From: Bacteroidota bacterium | GTDB lineage: Bacteria; Bacteroidota; Bacteroidia; Bacteroidales; WCHB1-69 | DNA: 64,000 bases | Assembly: GCA_023392945.1 (NCBI GenBank) | Contig: JAEWNB010000136.1 | Location: forward strand, 1 to 64,000 | Direction of reading: 5' to 3' | Shown: positions 37,193 to 48,053 of the stretch, one piece after another | How positions within the stretch are numbered: the stretch's first letter is position 1 | Layout: each line of letters opens with the position of its first letter | The notes under the pieces: model-generated | Told to the model about the DNA's origin: nothing | The model's input: only the letters and a program-made list of their open reading frames with translations | The model's database searches: none | Program-made: the position numbers and the translations under genes

Positions 37193-38014
37193 TTAGTATT
37201 TTTCTTCATTATTCGGAAAATCTCCACTTTTGACATCCTCAATATAATGAGAAACAGAGTCTATAATTTCCTTAGAGAGGTTATGATATCTTCTTAAAAA
37301 GCGAGGTGAAAACTGTTGGGTAATTCCCATCATATCGTGAAAAACAAGAACCTGTCCACTCACATGGGGACCGGCACCAATACCAATAGTAGGAATTGAA
37401 ATGGAAGCGGTTACTTCTTTCGCAAGTGTAGCAGGAATCTTTTCAAGCACAATAGCAAAACAACCGTGATTTTGAAGAATACGGGCATCTGACAATAGCT
37501 TATCAGCTTCTTTTTGGTCGGTTGCTCTCACAGAATAAGTTCCGAATTTATTAATAGATTGAGGCATCAGTCCCAGGTGTCCCATAACCGGAATTCCGGC
37601 ACACAAAATACGGTCCACAGACTCAGAGATTTCGACACCACCTTCCATTTTCACTGCATCTGCACCTGATTCTTTCATAATTCTGATAGCCGAGCAAAGC
37701 GCTTCTTTTGAATTTCCCTGATAGGTTCCAAAAGGCATATCGACCACTACCAAGGCACGTTCAACGGCTCTCATCACAGAAGAAGCGTGATAGATCATTT
37801 CATTAAGAGTAATAGGCAAAGTGGTTTTATAGCCTGCCATCACATTGGCAGCAGAATCCCCAACAAGAATCACATCAATTTTGGATAAGTCCAGTAGCTT
37901 CGCCATCGAATAATCGTAAGCAGTGAGCATCGCAATATTTTCACCTTCGTCGCGCATTTTCTGCAAGATTTTGGTGGTAACCTTGTTTACATTCCTGTAC
38001 AAATAATCTGCCAT
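37193..38014 (-). CDS. panB: 3-methyl-2-oxobutanoate hydroxymethyltransferase
   Basis: First committed step of pantothenate/CoA synthesis: adds a hydroxymethyl group to ketoisovalerate. Motifs: [93 protein letters not shown] and [23 protein letters not shown]. 273 aa from the ATG at 38012-38014; the longer frame upstream is not conserved. Other pantothenate genes are not in the window. Confidence 0.97.
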   Translation of the reverse strand: MADYLYRNVNKVTTKILQKMRDEGENIAMLTAYDYSMAKLLDLSKIDVILVGDSAANVMAGYKTTLPITLNEMIYHASSVMRAVERALVVVDMPFGTYQGNSKEALCSAIRIMKESGADAVKMEGGVEISESVDRILCAGIPVMGHLGLMPQSINKFGTYSVRATDQKEADKLLSDARILQNHGCFAIVLEKIPATLAKEVTASISIPTIGIGAGPHVSGQVLVFHDMMGITQQFSPRFLRRYHNLSKEIIDSVSHYIEDVKSGDFPNNEEKY

Positions 38015-38033
38015 AACAATAAAATTTAATCGA

Positions 38034-38041
38034 CAAAAATA
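38034..38041 (-). promoter_or_regulatory. -7 box for panB
   Basis: Minus strand TATTTTTG, 19 bp before the chosen panB start, placed between that start and the rpsS terminator. Confidence 0.5.
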
Positions 38042-38062
38042 GTAAAAAAACAATCAATGGGG

Positions 38063-38102
38063 AAAAATAAAAAAACCTTATTTCCGTAATGAAATAAGGT
38101 TT
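38063..38102 (-). terminator. Terminator after rpsS
   Basis: Perfect 12-bp stem AAACCTTATTTC (38073-38084) / GAAATAAGGTTT (38091-38102) with loop CGTAAT. On the minus strand it is followed by T-runs from the A-rich stretch 38063-38073. It ends the rplC-rpsS transcript right after rpsS, where in other bacteria rplV would continue. Confidence 0.85.
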
Positions 38103-38155
38103 ATAAAACATTCGACCGACAAATATTGCCGATAAATCAGGACAAAAAGAAGAAA

Positions 38156-38434
38156 TTACTTTTTCCCTTTATCTTTCTGACCTGCATGACCTCTAAAAAT
38201 ACGTGTAGGAGAAAATTCACCCAATTTATGACCTACCATATTTTCGGTAATATAAACAGGGATAAACTTATTTCCATTATGAACAGCAATATTTAAGCCA
38301 ACAAAATCAGGGGTAATAACAGAAGCTCTGGACCAGGTTTTAAGAGTAACTTTTTTTCCAGATTTTTGAGCTTCGAGAACTCTTTGTTCAAGTTTATAAT
38401 GAATATAGGGACCTTTTTTTAATGAACGACTCAT
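38156..38434 (-). CDS. rpsS: 30S ribosomal protein S19
   Basis: S19 of the small-subunit head, which contacts S13 and the A-site finger. [15 protein letters not shown] and [53 protein letters not shown] (in pieces: [23 protein letters not shown]) are characteristic. 92 aa is normal. It is the last gene of this block and is followed by a strong terminator rather than by rplV. Confidence 0.98.
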   Translation of the reverse strand: MSRSLKKGPYIHYKLEQRVLEAQKSGKKVTLKTWSRASVITPDFVGLNIAVHNGNKFIPVYITENMVGHKLGEFSPTRIFRGHAGQKDKGKK

Positions 38435-38454
38435 ACTTTTTTAATCTTTAAAAA

Positions 38455-39279
<825 letters not shown>

Positions 39280-39282
39280 TTT

Positions 39283-39573
39283 TTAAATACTACTATAAAA
39301 ATCAATCTTTTCTTCTTTACTAACGAATACCATAGCTTTTTTCACAGTGTTCTTCTGTCCGGTAATCATACCTGCTTTGGTGTAGCGGGATGACTCTTTT
39401 CCTCTTTGTATTAAGGTATTTACCTGAAGGACTTTCACACCGTATAATTCTTCAACCTCTTTTTTAATTTGGGTTTTAGTAGCCGTTCTGACAACAATGA
39501 ATCCATAGCGATTATATTTTTCCGCCATTTGGGTCATTTTTTCACTTATAATGGGCTTTATTAATACGTTCAT
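39283..39573 (-). CDS. rplW: 50S ribosomal protein L23
   Basis: L23 at the exit tunnel, docking site for trigger factor and SRP. MNVLIKPIISEKMTQMAEK and IKKEVEELYGVKVLQVNTLIQRGK are the family's motifs. 96 aa. Genes rplD and rplB flank it. Confidence 0.97.
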   Translation of the reverse strand: MNVLIKPIISEKMTQMAEKYNRYGFIVVRTATKTQIKKEVEELYGVKVLQVNTLIQRGKESSRYTKAGMITGQKNTVKKAMVFVSKEEKIDFYSSI

Positions 39574-39597
39574 TTCAATATAAATTATTAACGATTA

Positions 39598-40233
39598 TTA
39601 TTCTTTTTCTCCTAACATTCTCTCAATGTCCGGAATACTGTTTTCGCAAATAATAAGATTACTTGCATTCAATACGTCATAGGTATTTACGTCAGAAGCT
39701 CTGATAACTTTTGCACGTTTTAGATTTCTTGAAGAGATAAAAACATTTTGATTGGATTCATTGGCCAACAATAAAGTTTTTTTATCATCAAGATTAAAAT
39801 GTTTCAAAATATCGAGATATGCTTTCGTTTTAGGAGTATCAAAGGCGAAATCTTCAATAATGAGGATTTTATCTTCCTTTGCTTTGTATGAAAGAGCAGA
39901 AAATCTGGCAAGACGTTTGATTTTCTTATTCAGTTTAAAGCTATAATCTCTGGGATGAGGGCCGAAAACAGTAGCACCACCTCTGATAGTAGGAGATTTA
40001 ATACTACCGGCACGAGCGCCTCCGGTTCCTTTTTGTTTTTTTAGCTTTCTGGTACTTCCGGAGATCGTAGATTTTTCCAAAGTATCGTGGGTTCCTTGTC
40101 TTTGATTGGCTAAATAATGTTTAACATCAAGCCAAATTGCGTGATCATTAGGTTCAACATTAAAGATTGAATCGTTTAATGTAACCGATTTTGTAGATTC
40201 ACTTCCGTCTATTTTATATACTTTTAACTCCAT
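39598..40233 (-). CDS. rplD: 50S ribosomal protein L4
   Basis: L4 lines the exit tunnel; in some bacteria it also represses its own operon. The conserved block is [28 protein letters not shown] followed by [25 protein letters not shown] (given in pieces: [12 protein letters not shown] and [14 protein letters not shown]). 211 aa. Its start overlaps the rplC end by 10 bp, indicating translational coupling. Confidence 0.97.
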   Translation of the reverse strand: MELKVYKIDGSESTKSVTLNDSIFNVEPNDHAIWLDVKHYLANQRQGTHDTLEKSTISGSTRKLKKQKGTGGARAGSIKSPTIRGGATVFGPHPRDYSFKLNKKIKRLARFSALSYKAKEDKILIIEDFAFDTPKTKAYLDILKHFNLDDKKTLLLANESNQNVFISSRNLKRAKVIRASDVNTYDVLNASNLIICENSIPDIERMLGEKE

Positions 40234-40853
40234 CTTTCAATAATTATATATGAACCACTAGGTCCTGGAACGGAACCTTTAACTAAAATCAAATTTTTTT
40301 CTTGTACAATTTTCAAGATTTGGAGATTGATCATTTTAACTTTATCTCCTCCGGTTCTTCCTGCCATACGCATTCCCGGCATAACTCTTGAAGGCCATGA
40401 AGAAGCACCTAAAGAACCAGGAGCTCTAAGCCTGTTATGTTGACCGTGAGTAGAGTCGCCAACACCACGAAAATGGTGACGTTTCACAACCCCTTGAAAG
40501 CCTTTCCCTTTGGAAACACCGCTAACATCAACAAATTCACCTTCAATGAAAATAGTAACATCCAGAATATCTCCGAAATATTTTCTATGACCTGCTTCAA
40601 AACGGGTAAATTCTTTTAAGATTTTCTTTGGGGTTATCCCTGCTTTTGCAAAGTGACCCATCAATGGCTTAGATGTCTTGCTTTCTTTCTTTTCATCATA
40701 AGCCAATTGGATCGCTTCATAACCATCTTTCTCGATGGTTTTAACTTGCGTAACAACGCAAGGACCAGCTTCCAACACCGTGCATGGAATTATCTTTCCA
40801 TTGGCACCATAGATGCTAGTCATACCAATTTTTTTTCCTATTAATCCAGACAT
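40224..40853 (-). CDS. rplC: 50S ribosomal protein L3
   Basis: L3 near the peptidyl-transferase centre. [16 protein letters not shown] at the start; later [19 protein letters not shown] and [23 protein letters not shown], with the glutamine of [16 protein letters not shown] expected in this family. 209 aa. It is the first gene of this minus-strand block; the gene usually preceding it (rpsJ, S10) is absent. Confidence 0.98.
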   Translation of the reverse strand: MSGLIGKKIGMTSIYGANGKIIPCTVLEAGPCVVTQVKTIEKDGYEAIQLAYDEKKESKTSKPLMGHFAKAGITPKKILKEFTRFEAGHRKYFGDILDVTIFIEGEFVDVSGVSKGKGFQGVVKRHHFRGVGDSTHGQHNRLRAPGSLGASSWPSRVMPGMRMAGRTGGDKVKMINLQILKIVQEKNLILVKGSVPGPSGSYIIIERWS

Positions 40854-40985
40854 TTTTTGATTTGATTTATAATATTTATACTGTCTTTTTTCAATTTAAG
40901 TTTTTAGGACTTTCCTCACAACTTTCTAAAAATAAACATTTTGAACTACTTCTCCAACAATCCTTTGTTCATAATAAAAAGTCGG

Positions 40986-40993
40986 CAAATATA
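40986..40993 (-). promoter_or_regulatory. -7 box for the rplC block
   Basis: Minus strand TATATTTG followed by C, an exact match to the -7 consensus, 132 bp upstream of rplC. The long leader may carry regulation. Confidence 0.6.
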
Positions 40994-41165
40994 CAAAATT
41001 ATTTATACATAATACTCTATGCATCGATTTTGATTTTTTTTTATTCATTCCGGTTAATCATATATAATAATATTGTATAAAACAAAATGAAAGATGTTCC
41101 CCAAAAATAAAAACAAGCAGAAATCTTCTATTGTTGAAATAAAAAAATAAAAAAAATAACTCAAG

Positions 41166-41198
41166 TTGCGATTTATATAAAAAATAAATGTACATTTG
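41166..41198 (+). promoter_or_regulatory. Promoter of the rpmD-rplQ block
   Basis: TTG at 41166-41168, 22 bp gap, then TACATTTG at 41191-41198 followed by C. The -7 box is exact; the gap is slightly long. It lies 214 bp before the rpmD start. Confidence 0.6.
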
Positions 41199-41412
41199 CC
41201 GACTTTTTGAAGTGAAATAAGTTAAAAGTACAAAGAGCTCAGAGAACAAACGCAACTACTTGATTTCACGGACTATATAAAAAACAGATGGAACAGTGCA
41301 GGGGAATTCTTAATAGTTTAATGTGAAAAAAATAGGTTGCAATTAATACAAAATGATTGCAATTTGTATTTTATGGAGAAAAAAAAGTGAAATATATACA
41401 TATTATAATAGG

Positions 41413-41592
41413 ATGAAAAAGATTAAAATTACCCAAGTTAGAAGTGCTATTGACAGACCGGCACGCCAAAAAAGATCACTTCAGGCATTAGGTCTGAAAA
41501 AAATGCATCATTCAGTTGAACACAATGCTACTCCTCAAATTTTAGGAATTGTTGATTCCATTAAACATTTGTTGCAGACAGAAGAAATTTAA
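41413..41592 (+). CDS. rpmD: 50S ribosomal protein L30
   Basis: L30 of the large subunit: MKKIKITQVRSAIDRPARQKRSLQALGLKKMHHSVEHNATPQILGIVDSIKHLL in outline (key parts ITQVRSAIDR, LQALGLKKMHHSVEH, ILGIVDSIKHLL). 59 aa is normal. I start at the ATG at 41413, since the longer frame from 41353 adds a non-conserved 20 residues. It is normally preceded by rpsE; here it begins the transcript. Confidence 0.95.
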   Translation: MKKIKITQVRSAIDRPARQKRSLQALGLKKMHHSVEHNATPQILGIVDSIKHLLQTEEI

Positions 41593-41626
41593 CCCGATTA
41601 TTAATCAGTATTTGAAATTAGATAAG

Positions 41627-42115
41627 ATGAATTTAAACAGTTTGAAACCAGCTGAAAGAGCTACAAAAGCATCAAAAAGAATTGGTAGAGGTCAAGGTTC
41701 CGGAAAAGGTGGAACTTCTACAAAAGGACACAAAGGAGCACAATCCAGATCCGGATACAGTCGTAAAATCGGATTTGAAGGTGGTCAGATGCCTATTTAC
41801 AGATTATTACCTAAAAGAGGATTCAAAAATATTAACAGAGTTGAATACAATGCCATTAACCTTAGCACACTTCAAACCTTAGCTGAGAAATTAAAAGTTA
41901 CGGAAATCAATCCTGAAACTCTTATTAATCATGGCTTATTGAAGAAAAAAGATCTTGTTAAAATCCTGGGAAAAGGTACCTTAACAGAAAAATTAGTCGT
42001 TACGGCTCATGCTTTCTCTAAAACAGCTCAGGAAGCTATCGAAAAAGCAGGAGGAAAAGCTAACCTGATCACTATTTCGAAAAAAGAAGAAACCGTTGAG
42101 GTAGAAACTATCTAA
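41627..42115 (+). CDS. rplO: 50S ribosomal protein L15
   Basis: L15: MNLNSLKPAERATKASKRIGRGQGSGKGGTSTKGHKGAQSR (pieces KRIGRGQGSGKGGTSTKGHK and GGQMPIYRLLPKRGFKN) is diagnostic. 162 aa. The ATG at 41627 is used; the longer frame begins inside rpmD and is not conserved. 42 bp before secY. Confidence 0.97.
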   Translation: MNLNSLKPAERATKASKRIGRGQGSGKGGTSTKGHKGAQSRSGYSRKIGFEGGQMPIYRLLPKRGFKNINRVEYNAINLSTLQTLAEKLKVTEINPETLINHGLLKKKDLVKILGKGTLTEKLVVTAHAFSKTAQEAIEKAGGKANLITISKKEETVEVETI

Positions 42116-42157
42116 AAACTACAATAAGGGAAACATTGACACAAAATTATAACACGT

Positions 42158-43501
42158 ATGAAAAATTTCTTTGAAACTTTTAAAAACATATACAAAATTG
42201 AAGAATTACGTCAGCGGATTCTTTATACGTTATTAATTATTTTAATTTACCGTCTGGGTTCCCATATTGTTCTTCCGGGGATCAATCCTGCCTCTTTAGG
42301 TGAATTTACCAAAGCTACTCAAGAGGGGTTGCTCGGAATGTTAGACCTGTTTTCAGGTGGTGCATTTTCAAACGCATCCATTTTTGCATTGGGAATTATG
42401 CCCTATATCTCTGCCTCTATCGTGATTCAATTGATGACTTTAGCTGTTCCTTATTTTCAGAGACTTCAGAAGGAAGGCGACAGTGGAAGAAAGAAAATTA
42501 ACCAGCTTACCCGTTATCTTACCGTAGCCGTTGTTGCAATTCAGGCCCCTGCATATATTGCCAATATTCAAAATCAATTTTCCGGCGCAGTTTCAGAAAC
42601 TATGCTCAATACGTCAATTCTTGGATTTTCGGCATTTTCGCTCACCTCTTTTATTCTGCTGATTGGAGGCACCCTGTTTATTATGTGGTTGGGTGAAAGA
42701 ATTACGGATAAAGGAATTGGAAATGGTATTTCTCTTATCATTATGATTGGTATCATTGCCCGTTTTCCCTACGCTATTAAAGCAGAATTTATCTCTCGTA
42801 TCGGAGAAATGAACGGAGGCCCGATTATTTTCATCATTGAGATTGTGATGCTGATGGCGGTTATCAGTGTTTGTATTTTACTTGTTCAAGGAACCAGAAG
42901 AATTCCGATTCAATATGCTAAAAGAATTGTCGGCAATAAACAATATGGCGGTGTCAGAAACTTCTTACCTCTTAAAGTAAATGCTGCAGGAGTTATGCCC
43001 ATCATTTTTGCTCAGGCTATCATGTTCCTCCCTTTAACTTTTGTCTCTATCACAGAACAATCTACCGGAGGTTTTTGGAAAAGTTTTATTGACTATAACG
43101 GATTTGGATACAATGCAGTTTTCTTTATCATGATTATTGCTTTTACCTATTTTTATACGGCAATTACCATTAACCCAAGCCAGATTGCTGAAGATTTGAA
43201 GAAAAACGGAGGTTTTATTCCCGGCACAAAACCAGGCAAACAGACTTCCCAGCTTATTGATGAAATCATGTCAAAGATTACTTTGCCGGGCTCAATATTC
43301 CTTGGAATAGTTGCCATATTACCTGCTATCATCAGATTGTTTGGAGTAAATCAACAATTTGCACAGTTCTTCGGAGGTACTTCTTTGTTGATTATGGTAG
43401 GAGTTGTTCTGGATACATTACAACAAATTGACAGCCATTTGAAAATGAGAAATTATGAAGGTTTGTCAAGAAGCGGAAGATTTAAAGGGCGTACTTTATA
43501 A
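42158..43501 (+). CDS. secY: Preprotein translocase channel SecY
   Basis: Ten-helix channel of the Sec translocon. Plug and lateral-gate motifs include YRLGSHIVLPGINP, ALGIMPYISASIVIQLM, LQKEGDSGRKKINQLTRYLT, GNGISLIIMIGI, RRIPIQYAKRIVGN and LPLKVNAAGVMPIIFA. Each is intact. 447 aa. It precedes map by 5 bp. It provides the inner-membrane step for the signal-peptide-bearing T9SS proteins of this window. Confidence 0.98.
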   Translation: MKNFFETFKNIYKIEELRQRILYTLLIILIYRLGSHIVLPGINPASLGEFTKATQEGLLGMLDLFSGGAFSNASIFALGIMPYISASIVIQLMTLAVPYFQRLQKEGDSGRKKINQLTRYLTVAVVAIQAPAYIANIQNQFSGAVSETMLNTSILGFSAFSLTSFILLIGGTLFIMWLGERITDKGIGNGISLIIMIGIIARFPYAIKAEFISRIGEMNGGPIIFIIEIVMLMAVISVCILLVQGTRRIPIQYAKRIVGNKQYGGVRNFLPLKVNAAGVMPIIFAQAIMFLPLTFVSITEQSTGGFWKSFIDYNGFGYNAVFFIMIIAFTYFYTAITINPSQIAEDLKKNGGFIPGTKPGKQTSQLIDEIMSKITLPGSIFLGIVAILPAIIRLFGVNQQFAQFFGGTSLLIMVGVVLDTLQQIDSHLKMRNYEGLSRSGRFKGRTL

Positions 43502-43506
43502 TAGAA

Positions 43507-44298
43507 ATGTTCAATAAGATAAAATTAAAAACGGATTCTGAAATAGAATTAATAAAAATAAGTTCTTTGCTTGTTGGTAAAACGCTTGCCGAAGTTGCCA
43601 AGATGATCAAACCGGGAGTTCCGCTTACATACCTGGATAAAATTGCAGAAGAGTATATAAGAGATCATCAAGCAGTTCCATCTTTTAAAGGGTATGATGG
43701 CTATCCTGCATCGGTCTGTTTATCAGTTAATGATGTGGTGGTTCACGGCATCCCGAATAATTCTGTACTGAATGAAGGAGATATTATCTCGGTTGATTGC
43801 GGAGTTTATAAAGATGGATTTCACGGAGACTACGCCTATACTTTTGCTGTCGGAGAGATTTCCGAAGAAAAAAGGCTCCTGATAAAGCGCACAAAAGAGT
43901 CTTTATACAAAGCCATCGATGTTGCGGTGAAAGGAAATAGAACGGGAGACATTGGACATACGGTTCAGAGCTACGTGGAATCATTCGGATACGGAGTAGT
44001 CAGAGAATTATGCGGACATGGGATTGGAAAGGATATGCACGAGAAACCGGATGTTCTCAACTACGGAAAGCCGCACACAGGAGATTTGCTCCGCGAAGGA
44101 ATGGTAATCTGTATAGAGCCTATGATCAATCTGAAATCTCCCAGAGTCTTTATGGAAAAGGATCACTGGACAATCAGGACCATAGACGGAAAACCCTCAG
44201 CGCACTTTGAGCATCAGTTGGCGATAACATCAAAAGGGACAGAAGTTTTATCAACATACGAATATATAGAAGAAGTATTAGGGAATAAAGTAATATAA
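43507..44298 (+). CDS. map: Type I methionine aminopeptidase
   Basis: Removes the initiator Met from nascent proteins. Dinuclear metal ligands fit the family: D in [20 protein letters not shown] (two Asp), H in [16 protein letters not shown] in MVICIEPMI and E in [10 protein letters not shown]. The first His of substrate binding is in [11 protein letters not shown]. 263 aa. Position between secY and infA is standard. Confidence 0.97.
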   Translation: MFNKIKLKTDSEIELIKISSLLVGKTLAEVAKMIKPGVPLTYLDKIAEEYIRDHQAVPSFKGYDGYPASVCLSVNDVVVHGIPNNSVLNEGDIISVDCGVYKDGFHGDYAYTFAVGEISEEKRLLIKRTKESLYKAIDVAVKGNRTGDIGHTVQSYVESFGYGVVRELCGHGIGKDMHEKPDVLNYGKPHTGDLLREGMVICIEPMINLKSPRVFMEKDHWTIRTIDGKPSAHFEHQLAITSKGTEVLSTYEYIEEVLGNKVI

Positions 44299-44311
44299 AA
44301 AGAAAAAAAGT

Positions 44312-44533
44312 ATGGCAAAACAATCCTCCATTGAACTAGACGGCGTAGTTATCGAATCTCTCGGTAACGCTATGTTCCGTGTTCAACTTGAAAATGGGCA
44401 TGTCATCACAGCTCATATTTCAGGTAAGATGAGATTGCATTATATCAAAATATTGCCGGGAGATAAAGTTCAGGTGGAAATGTCCCCCTACGACTTAAGC
44501 AAAGGCAGAATTACATTCAGACATAAATCATAA
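44312..44533 (+). CDS. infA: Translation initiation factor IF-1
   Basis: OB-fold factor that blocks the A site during initiation. [41 protein letters not shown], with [27 protein letters not shown] at the end (pieces: [15 protein letters not shown] and [12 protein letters not shown]). 73 aa is exact for the family. 13 bp after map. Confidence 0.98.
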   Translation: MAKQSSIELDGVVIESLGNAMFRVQLENGHVITAHISGKMRLHYIKILPGDKVQVEMSPYDLSKGRITFRHKS

Positions 44534-44548
44534 AAAATATAAAGGAAA

Positions 44549-44665
44549 ATGAAAGTCAGAGCATCAGTCAAGAAAAGAACAGAAGATTGCATCATTGTGA
44601 GAAGAAAAGGTGTAGTCTATGTAATTAACAAGAAAAATCCTAAATTTAAACAACGTCAGGGATAA
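44549..44665 (+). CDS. rpmJ: 50S ribosomal protein L36
   Basis: 38-residue protein read directly: [14 protein letters not shown], then [15 protein letters not shown] and NPKFKQRQG. Aligned with zinc-type L36 (CxxC...C...H), only one Cys remains (C14); the other ligand positions are Thr, Asn and Phe. So it is the C-minus form, which I recall as the normal one in Bacteroidota. It lies 15 bp after infA and 32 bp before rpsM, the standard place. Confidence 0.97.
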   Translation: MKVRASVKKRTEDCIIVRRKGVVYVINKKNPKFKQRQG

Positions 44666-44697
44666 TCATTAACAACAAATAAAACAGATAAAAAAGT

Positions 44698-45072
44698 ATG
44701 GCAAGAATTGCAGGTATAGATTTACCAAAAAACAAAAGAGGGGAAATCGGTTTGACATACATCTACGGTATTGGTAGAAGTACGGCTCAAAAGATACTTA
44801 ATAAAGCCGGCATTAGCTGGGATAAAAAGGTAAGCGAATGGAATGATGATGAATTATCAGCAATCCGTGGACTTATAAATGAAATCAAAGTTGAGGGAGC
44901 ATTACGTTCAGAAACTCAAATGAACATCAAAAGGTTAATGGATATTGGCTGTTACAGAGGAATTCGTCACCGTCTTGGGTTACCGCTTCGTGGACAGAGC
45001 ACAAAAAATAATGCCCGTACAAGAAAGGGACGTAAAAAGACTGTTGCAAACAAGAAGAAAGCAACTAAATAA
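44698..45072 (+). CDS. rpsM: 30S ribosomal protein S13
   Basis: S13 of the head, contacting the P-site tRNA and L5. [34 protein letters not shown] (pieces [20 protein letters not shown] and [11 protein letters not shown]) and [28 protein letters not shown] are diagnostic. 124 aa with a lysine-rich tail. Confidence 0.98.
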   Translation: MARIAGIDLPKNKRGEIGLTYIYGIGRSTAQKILNKAGISWDKKVSEWNDDELSAIRGLINEIKVEGALRSETQMNIKRLMDIGCYRGIRHRLGLPLRGQSTKNNARTRKGRKKTVANKKKATK

Positions 45073-45108
45073 TAATTAACTGAATCTGGGAAGAGAAAAT
45101 ATAAAGTT

Positions 45109-45498
45109 ATGGCAAAAAATACAAAAACAACCAAAAAGAAAGTTGTAAGAATAGATGCAGTAGGAAAAGCTTTTGTTTACGCATCTTTCAATAATGTAAT
45201 CATATCCCTTACCAACAATGACGGACAGGTTATTTCATGGTCATCTTCCGGTAAGATGGGATTTAGAGGGTCTAAAAAGAATACCCCTTATGCTGCACAA
45301 ATGGCCGCACAAGATTGTTCCAAAGTGGCTTATGATCTTGGATTAAGAAAAGTAAAAGTGTTTGTTAAAGGCCCCGGTGGTGGCAGGGAATCTGCTATCC
45401 GTACTATTCACTCATCAGGTATTATGGTAGAAGAGATTGTGGATGTTACTCCTCTTCCACATAATGGCTGTCGTCCACCTAAACGTCGTAGAGTTTAA
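45109..45498 (+). CDS. rpsK: 30S ribosomal protein S11
   Basis: S11 of the platform. [40 protein letters not shown] and [15 protein letters not shown] with [13 protein letters not shown] at the end. 129 aa. 92 bp before rpsD; that gap is AT-rich and holds nothing recognisable. Confidence 0.98.
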   Translation: MAKNTKTTKKKVVRIDAVGKAFVYASFNNVIISLTNNDGQVISWSSSGKMGFRGSKKNTPYAAQMAAQDCSKVAYDLGLRKVKVFVKGPGGGRESAIRTIHSSGIMVEEIVDVTPLPHNGCRPPKRRRV

Positions 45499-45590
45499 TA
45501 GTCATTAATCAAGGCAATCATAATAGATTAATATGATAGAGCCAACAAAAAACAAACAATAAAAAAAAACAAAGAAAATTTAAGATAGTT

Positions 45591-46196
45591 ATGGCAAGAT
45601 ACACGGGACCAAGAACAAAAATTGCAAGAAAATTTAAAGAACCCATTTTCGGAGCAGATAAATATTTAGATAGAAAAAATTATCCTCCCGGACAACACGG
45701 ACAATCCAGAAAACGTAATAAGTTGTCTGAATATGGAATTCAATTACAAGAAAAACAAAAAGCAAAATATACCTACGGTTTGCTGGAACGCCAATTCAAG
45801 AAATTGTTCCAGAAAGCAGCCAGCAAGAGAGGGATTACCGGTCAAAACTTAATGAAATTGATTGAATCCCGTTTGGACAATGTTGTATTCCGTTTGGGAA
45901 TTGCGCCCTCAAGACCATCAGCACGCCAATTGGTAAATCACCGTCATATTTTGGTAAACGGGAAAATCTGTAATATCCCCTCTATGTTGTTAGTACCTGG
46001 AGATATTGTTGAAGTTCGTGAACGTTCCAAAGCATTGGAGATTGTTACCAATTCATTGAGCGGCAGATCTCACCCATACAGCTGGCTGGAATGGGATGCA
46101 AATCTCTTTTCCGGTAAGTTTATGAATTATCCTGAAAGAGAAGAAATTCCTGAAAATATCAACGAACAGGCAATTGTTGAGTTGTACTCAAAATAA
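45591..46196 (+). CDS. rpsD: 30S ribosomal protein S4
   Basis: S4, primary 16S binder and, in many bacteria, repressor of the alpha operon. [40 protein letters not shown], and the S4 RNA-binding domain [34 protein letters not shown] (pieces: [20 protein letters not shown]). 201 aa. No zinc cysteines. Sits between rpsK and rpoA as usual. Confidence 0.98.
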   Translation: MARYTGPRTKIARKFKEPIFGADKYLDRKNYPPGQHGQSRKRNKLSEYGIQLQEKQKAKYTYGLLERQFKKLFQKAASKRGITGQNLMKLIESRLDNVVFRLGIAPSRPSARQLVNHRHILVNGKICNIPSMLLVPGDIVEVRERSKALEIVTNSLSGRSHPYSWLEWDANLFSGKFMNYPEREEIPENINEQAIVELYSK

Positions 46197-46242
46197 TAAG
46201 TAAGTATAAAATAAAAACAATATATACCAAATTAAGTATAAA

Positions 46243-47238
46243 ATGGCAATATTAACATTTCAAAAACCTGATAAAGTAATCATTAACGAAGCCGATGATT
46301 TTCATGGAATATTTGAGTTCCGTCCCTTGCAACAAGGCTATGGTATCACCATAGGAAATGCTTTGCGTCGTGTGCTTTTATCATCTTTAGAGGGTTTCGC
46401 AATTACTTCAATTAAAATTGAAGGTATTGCGCAAGAGTTTTCTTCAATACCGGGCGTTATGGAAGATGTTACCGACATCGTGCTCAACCTGAAGCAAATT
46501 CGCTTTAAAAACAAAATCGAGAATAACAATTCCGAAAAAGCAACTATCGTAATCACCGGCCAGGAGCAATTTACTGCCGGAGATATGAATAAGTTTTTAA
46601 ACTTTTTCCAAGTTCTCAACCCAGAATTGCTTATCTGCCGTATGGATCCTAACGTTAAACTTGTGATGGAGATTACGGTTGATAAAGGTCGCGGATATGT
46701 TCCTGCCGAAGATAATAAATCTCTCCACGAAGGAATTAATGTGATATCTATCGATTCTATCCATACTCCGGTTAAGAATGTTAAATATACCGTTGACAGT
46801 TTCAGGGTAGAACAAAGAACCGACTTTGAAAAGTTAATTCTTGAAATCGTTACCGATGGCTCTATTCACCCAAAAGAAGCTTTAAAAGAAGCAGCCAAAA
46901 TATTAATCCAGCATTTTGCGTTGTTCTCCGACGAAAAAATCGCACTCGATTCACAGGAAAACAGCGAGGTAAATGAAGAGTTTGACGAAGCATCTCTGGT
47001 GATCCGCCAAATTTTGAAATCAAAACTGGTTGATATGGATTTATCAGTTCGCGCTCTGAACTGTCTTAAATCTGCTGAATTGGAAACTTTAGGTGACTTG
47101 GTGGCTATCCATAAAAACGATCTGTTAAAGTTCCGCAACTTCGGGAAAAAATCATTGTCCGAACTTGAAGACCTGGTTAAAACCAAAGGATTGGAATTTG
47201 GAATGAATGTATCAAAATATAAATTAGATAAGGATTAA
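46243..47238 (+). CDS. rpoA: RNA polymerase alpha subunit
   Basis: N-terminal assembly domain: [39 protein letters not shown] (pieces [31 protein letters not shown]) and [20 protein letters not shown]. The C-terminal domain for DNA and activator contact is at about residues 255-320 ([38 protein letters not shown]). 331 aa. Five bases before rplQ. Confidence 0.98.
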   Translation: MAILTFQKPDKVIINEADDFHGIFEFRPLQQGYGITIGNALRRVLLSSLEGFAITSIKIEGIAQEFSSIPGVMEDVTDIVLNLKQIRFKNKIENNNSEKATIVITGQEQFTAGDMNKFLNFFQVLNPELLICRMDPNVKLVMEITVDKGRGYVPAEDNKSLHEGINVISIDSIHTPVKNVKYTVDSFRVEQRTDFEKLILEIVTDGSIHPKEALKEAAKILIQHFALFSDEKIALDSQENSEVNEEFDEASLVIRQILKSKLVDMDLSVRALNCLKSAELETLGDLVAIHKNDLLKFRNFGKKSLSELEDLVKTKGLEFGMNVSKYKLDKD

Positions 47239-47243
47239 GAAAA

Positions 47244-47807
47244 ATGAGACACGCGAAAAGAATTAACCATTTAGGAAGAACCAGCTCACACAGAGAAGCA
47301 ATGCTGTCAAATATGGCTTCTTCACTGATTAAACATAAAAGAATTTCAACTACTACTGCTAAAGCAAAAGCACTGAGACTCTATGTTGAACCTCTTATTA
47401 CCCGTAGTAAGAATGATACTACCCACTCAAGACGTATGGTATTCTCATACTTACAGGATAAATTTGCAGTTACCGAACTGTTCAGAGAAATTGCAACCAA
47501 GGTAGCTACCCGTCCGGGTGGATATACCAGAATCCTTAAAACAGGCTTCCGCCAAGGTGATAATGCCGAAATGTGCATTATTGAACTGGTTGACTATAAC
47601 GAAACTTACACCGCTAGCGATGAAAAGAAGAAAGTTGCCAAAACCAGACGTAGCCGTAAATCGGGCGCCAAAGCAACTGATTCTAAAGCTGAAGAAACTC
47701 CTGTTACCGAAACTACTGCGCCAATTGCTGAAACTACTGAGCCAACTGCTGAAGCTACTGAACCTGTTGCTGATGCTGCTCCTGAAGAAGAAGCAAAAGC
47801 TGAATAA
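47244..47807 (+). CDS. rplQ: 50S ribosomal protein L17 with acidic C-terminal extension
   Basis: L17 body is residues 1-125: [72 protein letters not shown]. After that comes an extension of about 60 residues, first basic ([16 protein letters not shown]) and then rich in Ala, Glu, Thr and Pro (repeats of [19 protein letters not shown] type). Total 187 aa against about 127 in E. coli. Similar tails are frequent in Bacteroidota L17; their role is not known. A terminator follows. Confidence 0.95.
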   Translation: MRHAKRINHLGRTSSHREAMLSNMASSLIKHKRISTTTAKAKALRLYVEPLITRSKNDTTHSRRMVFSYLQDKFAVTELFREIATKVATRPGGYTRILKTGFRQGDNAEMCIIELVDYNETYTASDEKKKVAKTRRSRKSGAKATDSKAEETPVTETTAPIAETTEPTAEATEPVADAAPEEEAKAE

Positions 47808-47829
47808 TTGTTCTGAACATATTTCTTTA

Positions 47830-47864
47830 AAAGAGGCTATTGATTATTAATAGCCTCTTTTTTT
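47830..47864 (+). terminator. Terminator of the rpmD-rplQ block
   Basis: Perfect 11-bp stem AAGAGGCTATT (47831-47841) / AATAGCCTCTT (47849-47859), loop of 7, followed by TTTTTTT. 23 bp after the rplQ stop. Confidence 0.9.
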
Positions 47865-47903
47865 ATTTGGGCACCCTGGCTCGCTGATCTCGCCGGCCTG
47901 TTT

Positions 47904-47931
47904 GTAGAGACGCGATTAATCGCGTCTCTAC
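47904..47931. repeat. 28-bp perfect palindrome
   Basis: Half-site GTAGAGACGCGATT followed directly by its reverse complement. It lies in a short patch (47872-47936) richer in GC than its surroundings, between the rplQ terminator and the convergent T9SS cargo gene. I recall palindromes of the GTAGAGACG...CGTCTCTAC kind as dispersed repeats in Bacteroidota and cyanobacteria; a single copy occurs in this window. Confidence 0.85.
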
Positions 47932-48053
47932 GGGCATCCAAGAGCATTCCAAGAAGAAATAAATAAACAGGAAATTAATTCTCTTCTCTAAGCGGGTGAT
48001 TTATCCATGACTATTTTCTAGAAATCCAATAATTCCTCTTTGAAACTGGAATC

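Larger units (their letters stand above)
40854..41412. promoter_or_regulatory. Divergent intergenic region between rplC and rpmD blocks
   Basis: 559 bp of AT-rich DNA with no gene. It holds a -7 box for each direction (40986-40993 minus, 41191-41198 plus), giving leaders of roughly 125 and 210 nt. Near the plus-strand gene there is an inverted repeat AATACAAA (41345-41352) / TTTGTATT (41363-41370), 42 bp before rpmD, which could be an RNA hairpin in the leader. No ribosomal-protein binding site could be named. No sign of insertion sequence remnants. Confidence 0.6.

Noticed and set aside
41353..41412. Longer L30 with a 20-residue N-terminal extension
   Set aside because: The extra residues match no L30; the ATG at 41413 gives the normal 59-residue protein.
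44549..44665. Loss of zinc ligands in L36 as a novelty
   Set aside because: The C-minus form of L36 is, to my knowledge, normal in this phylum.
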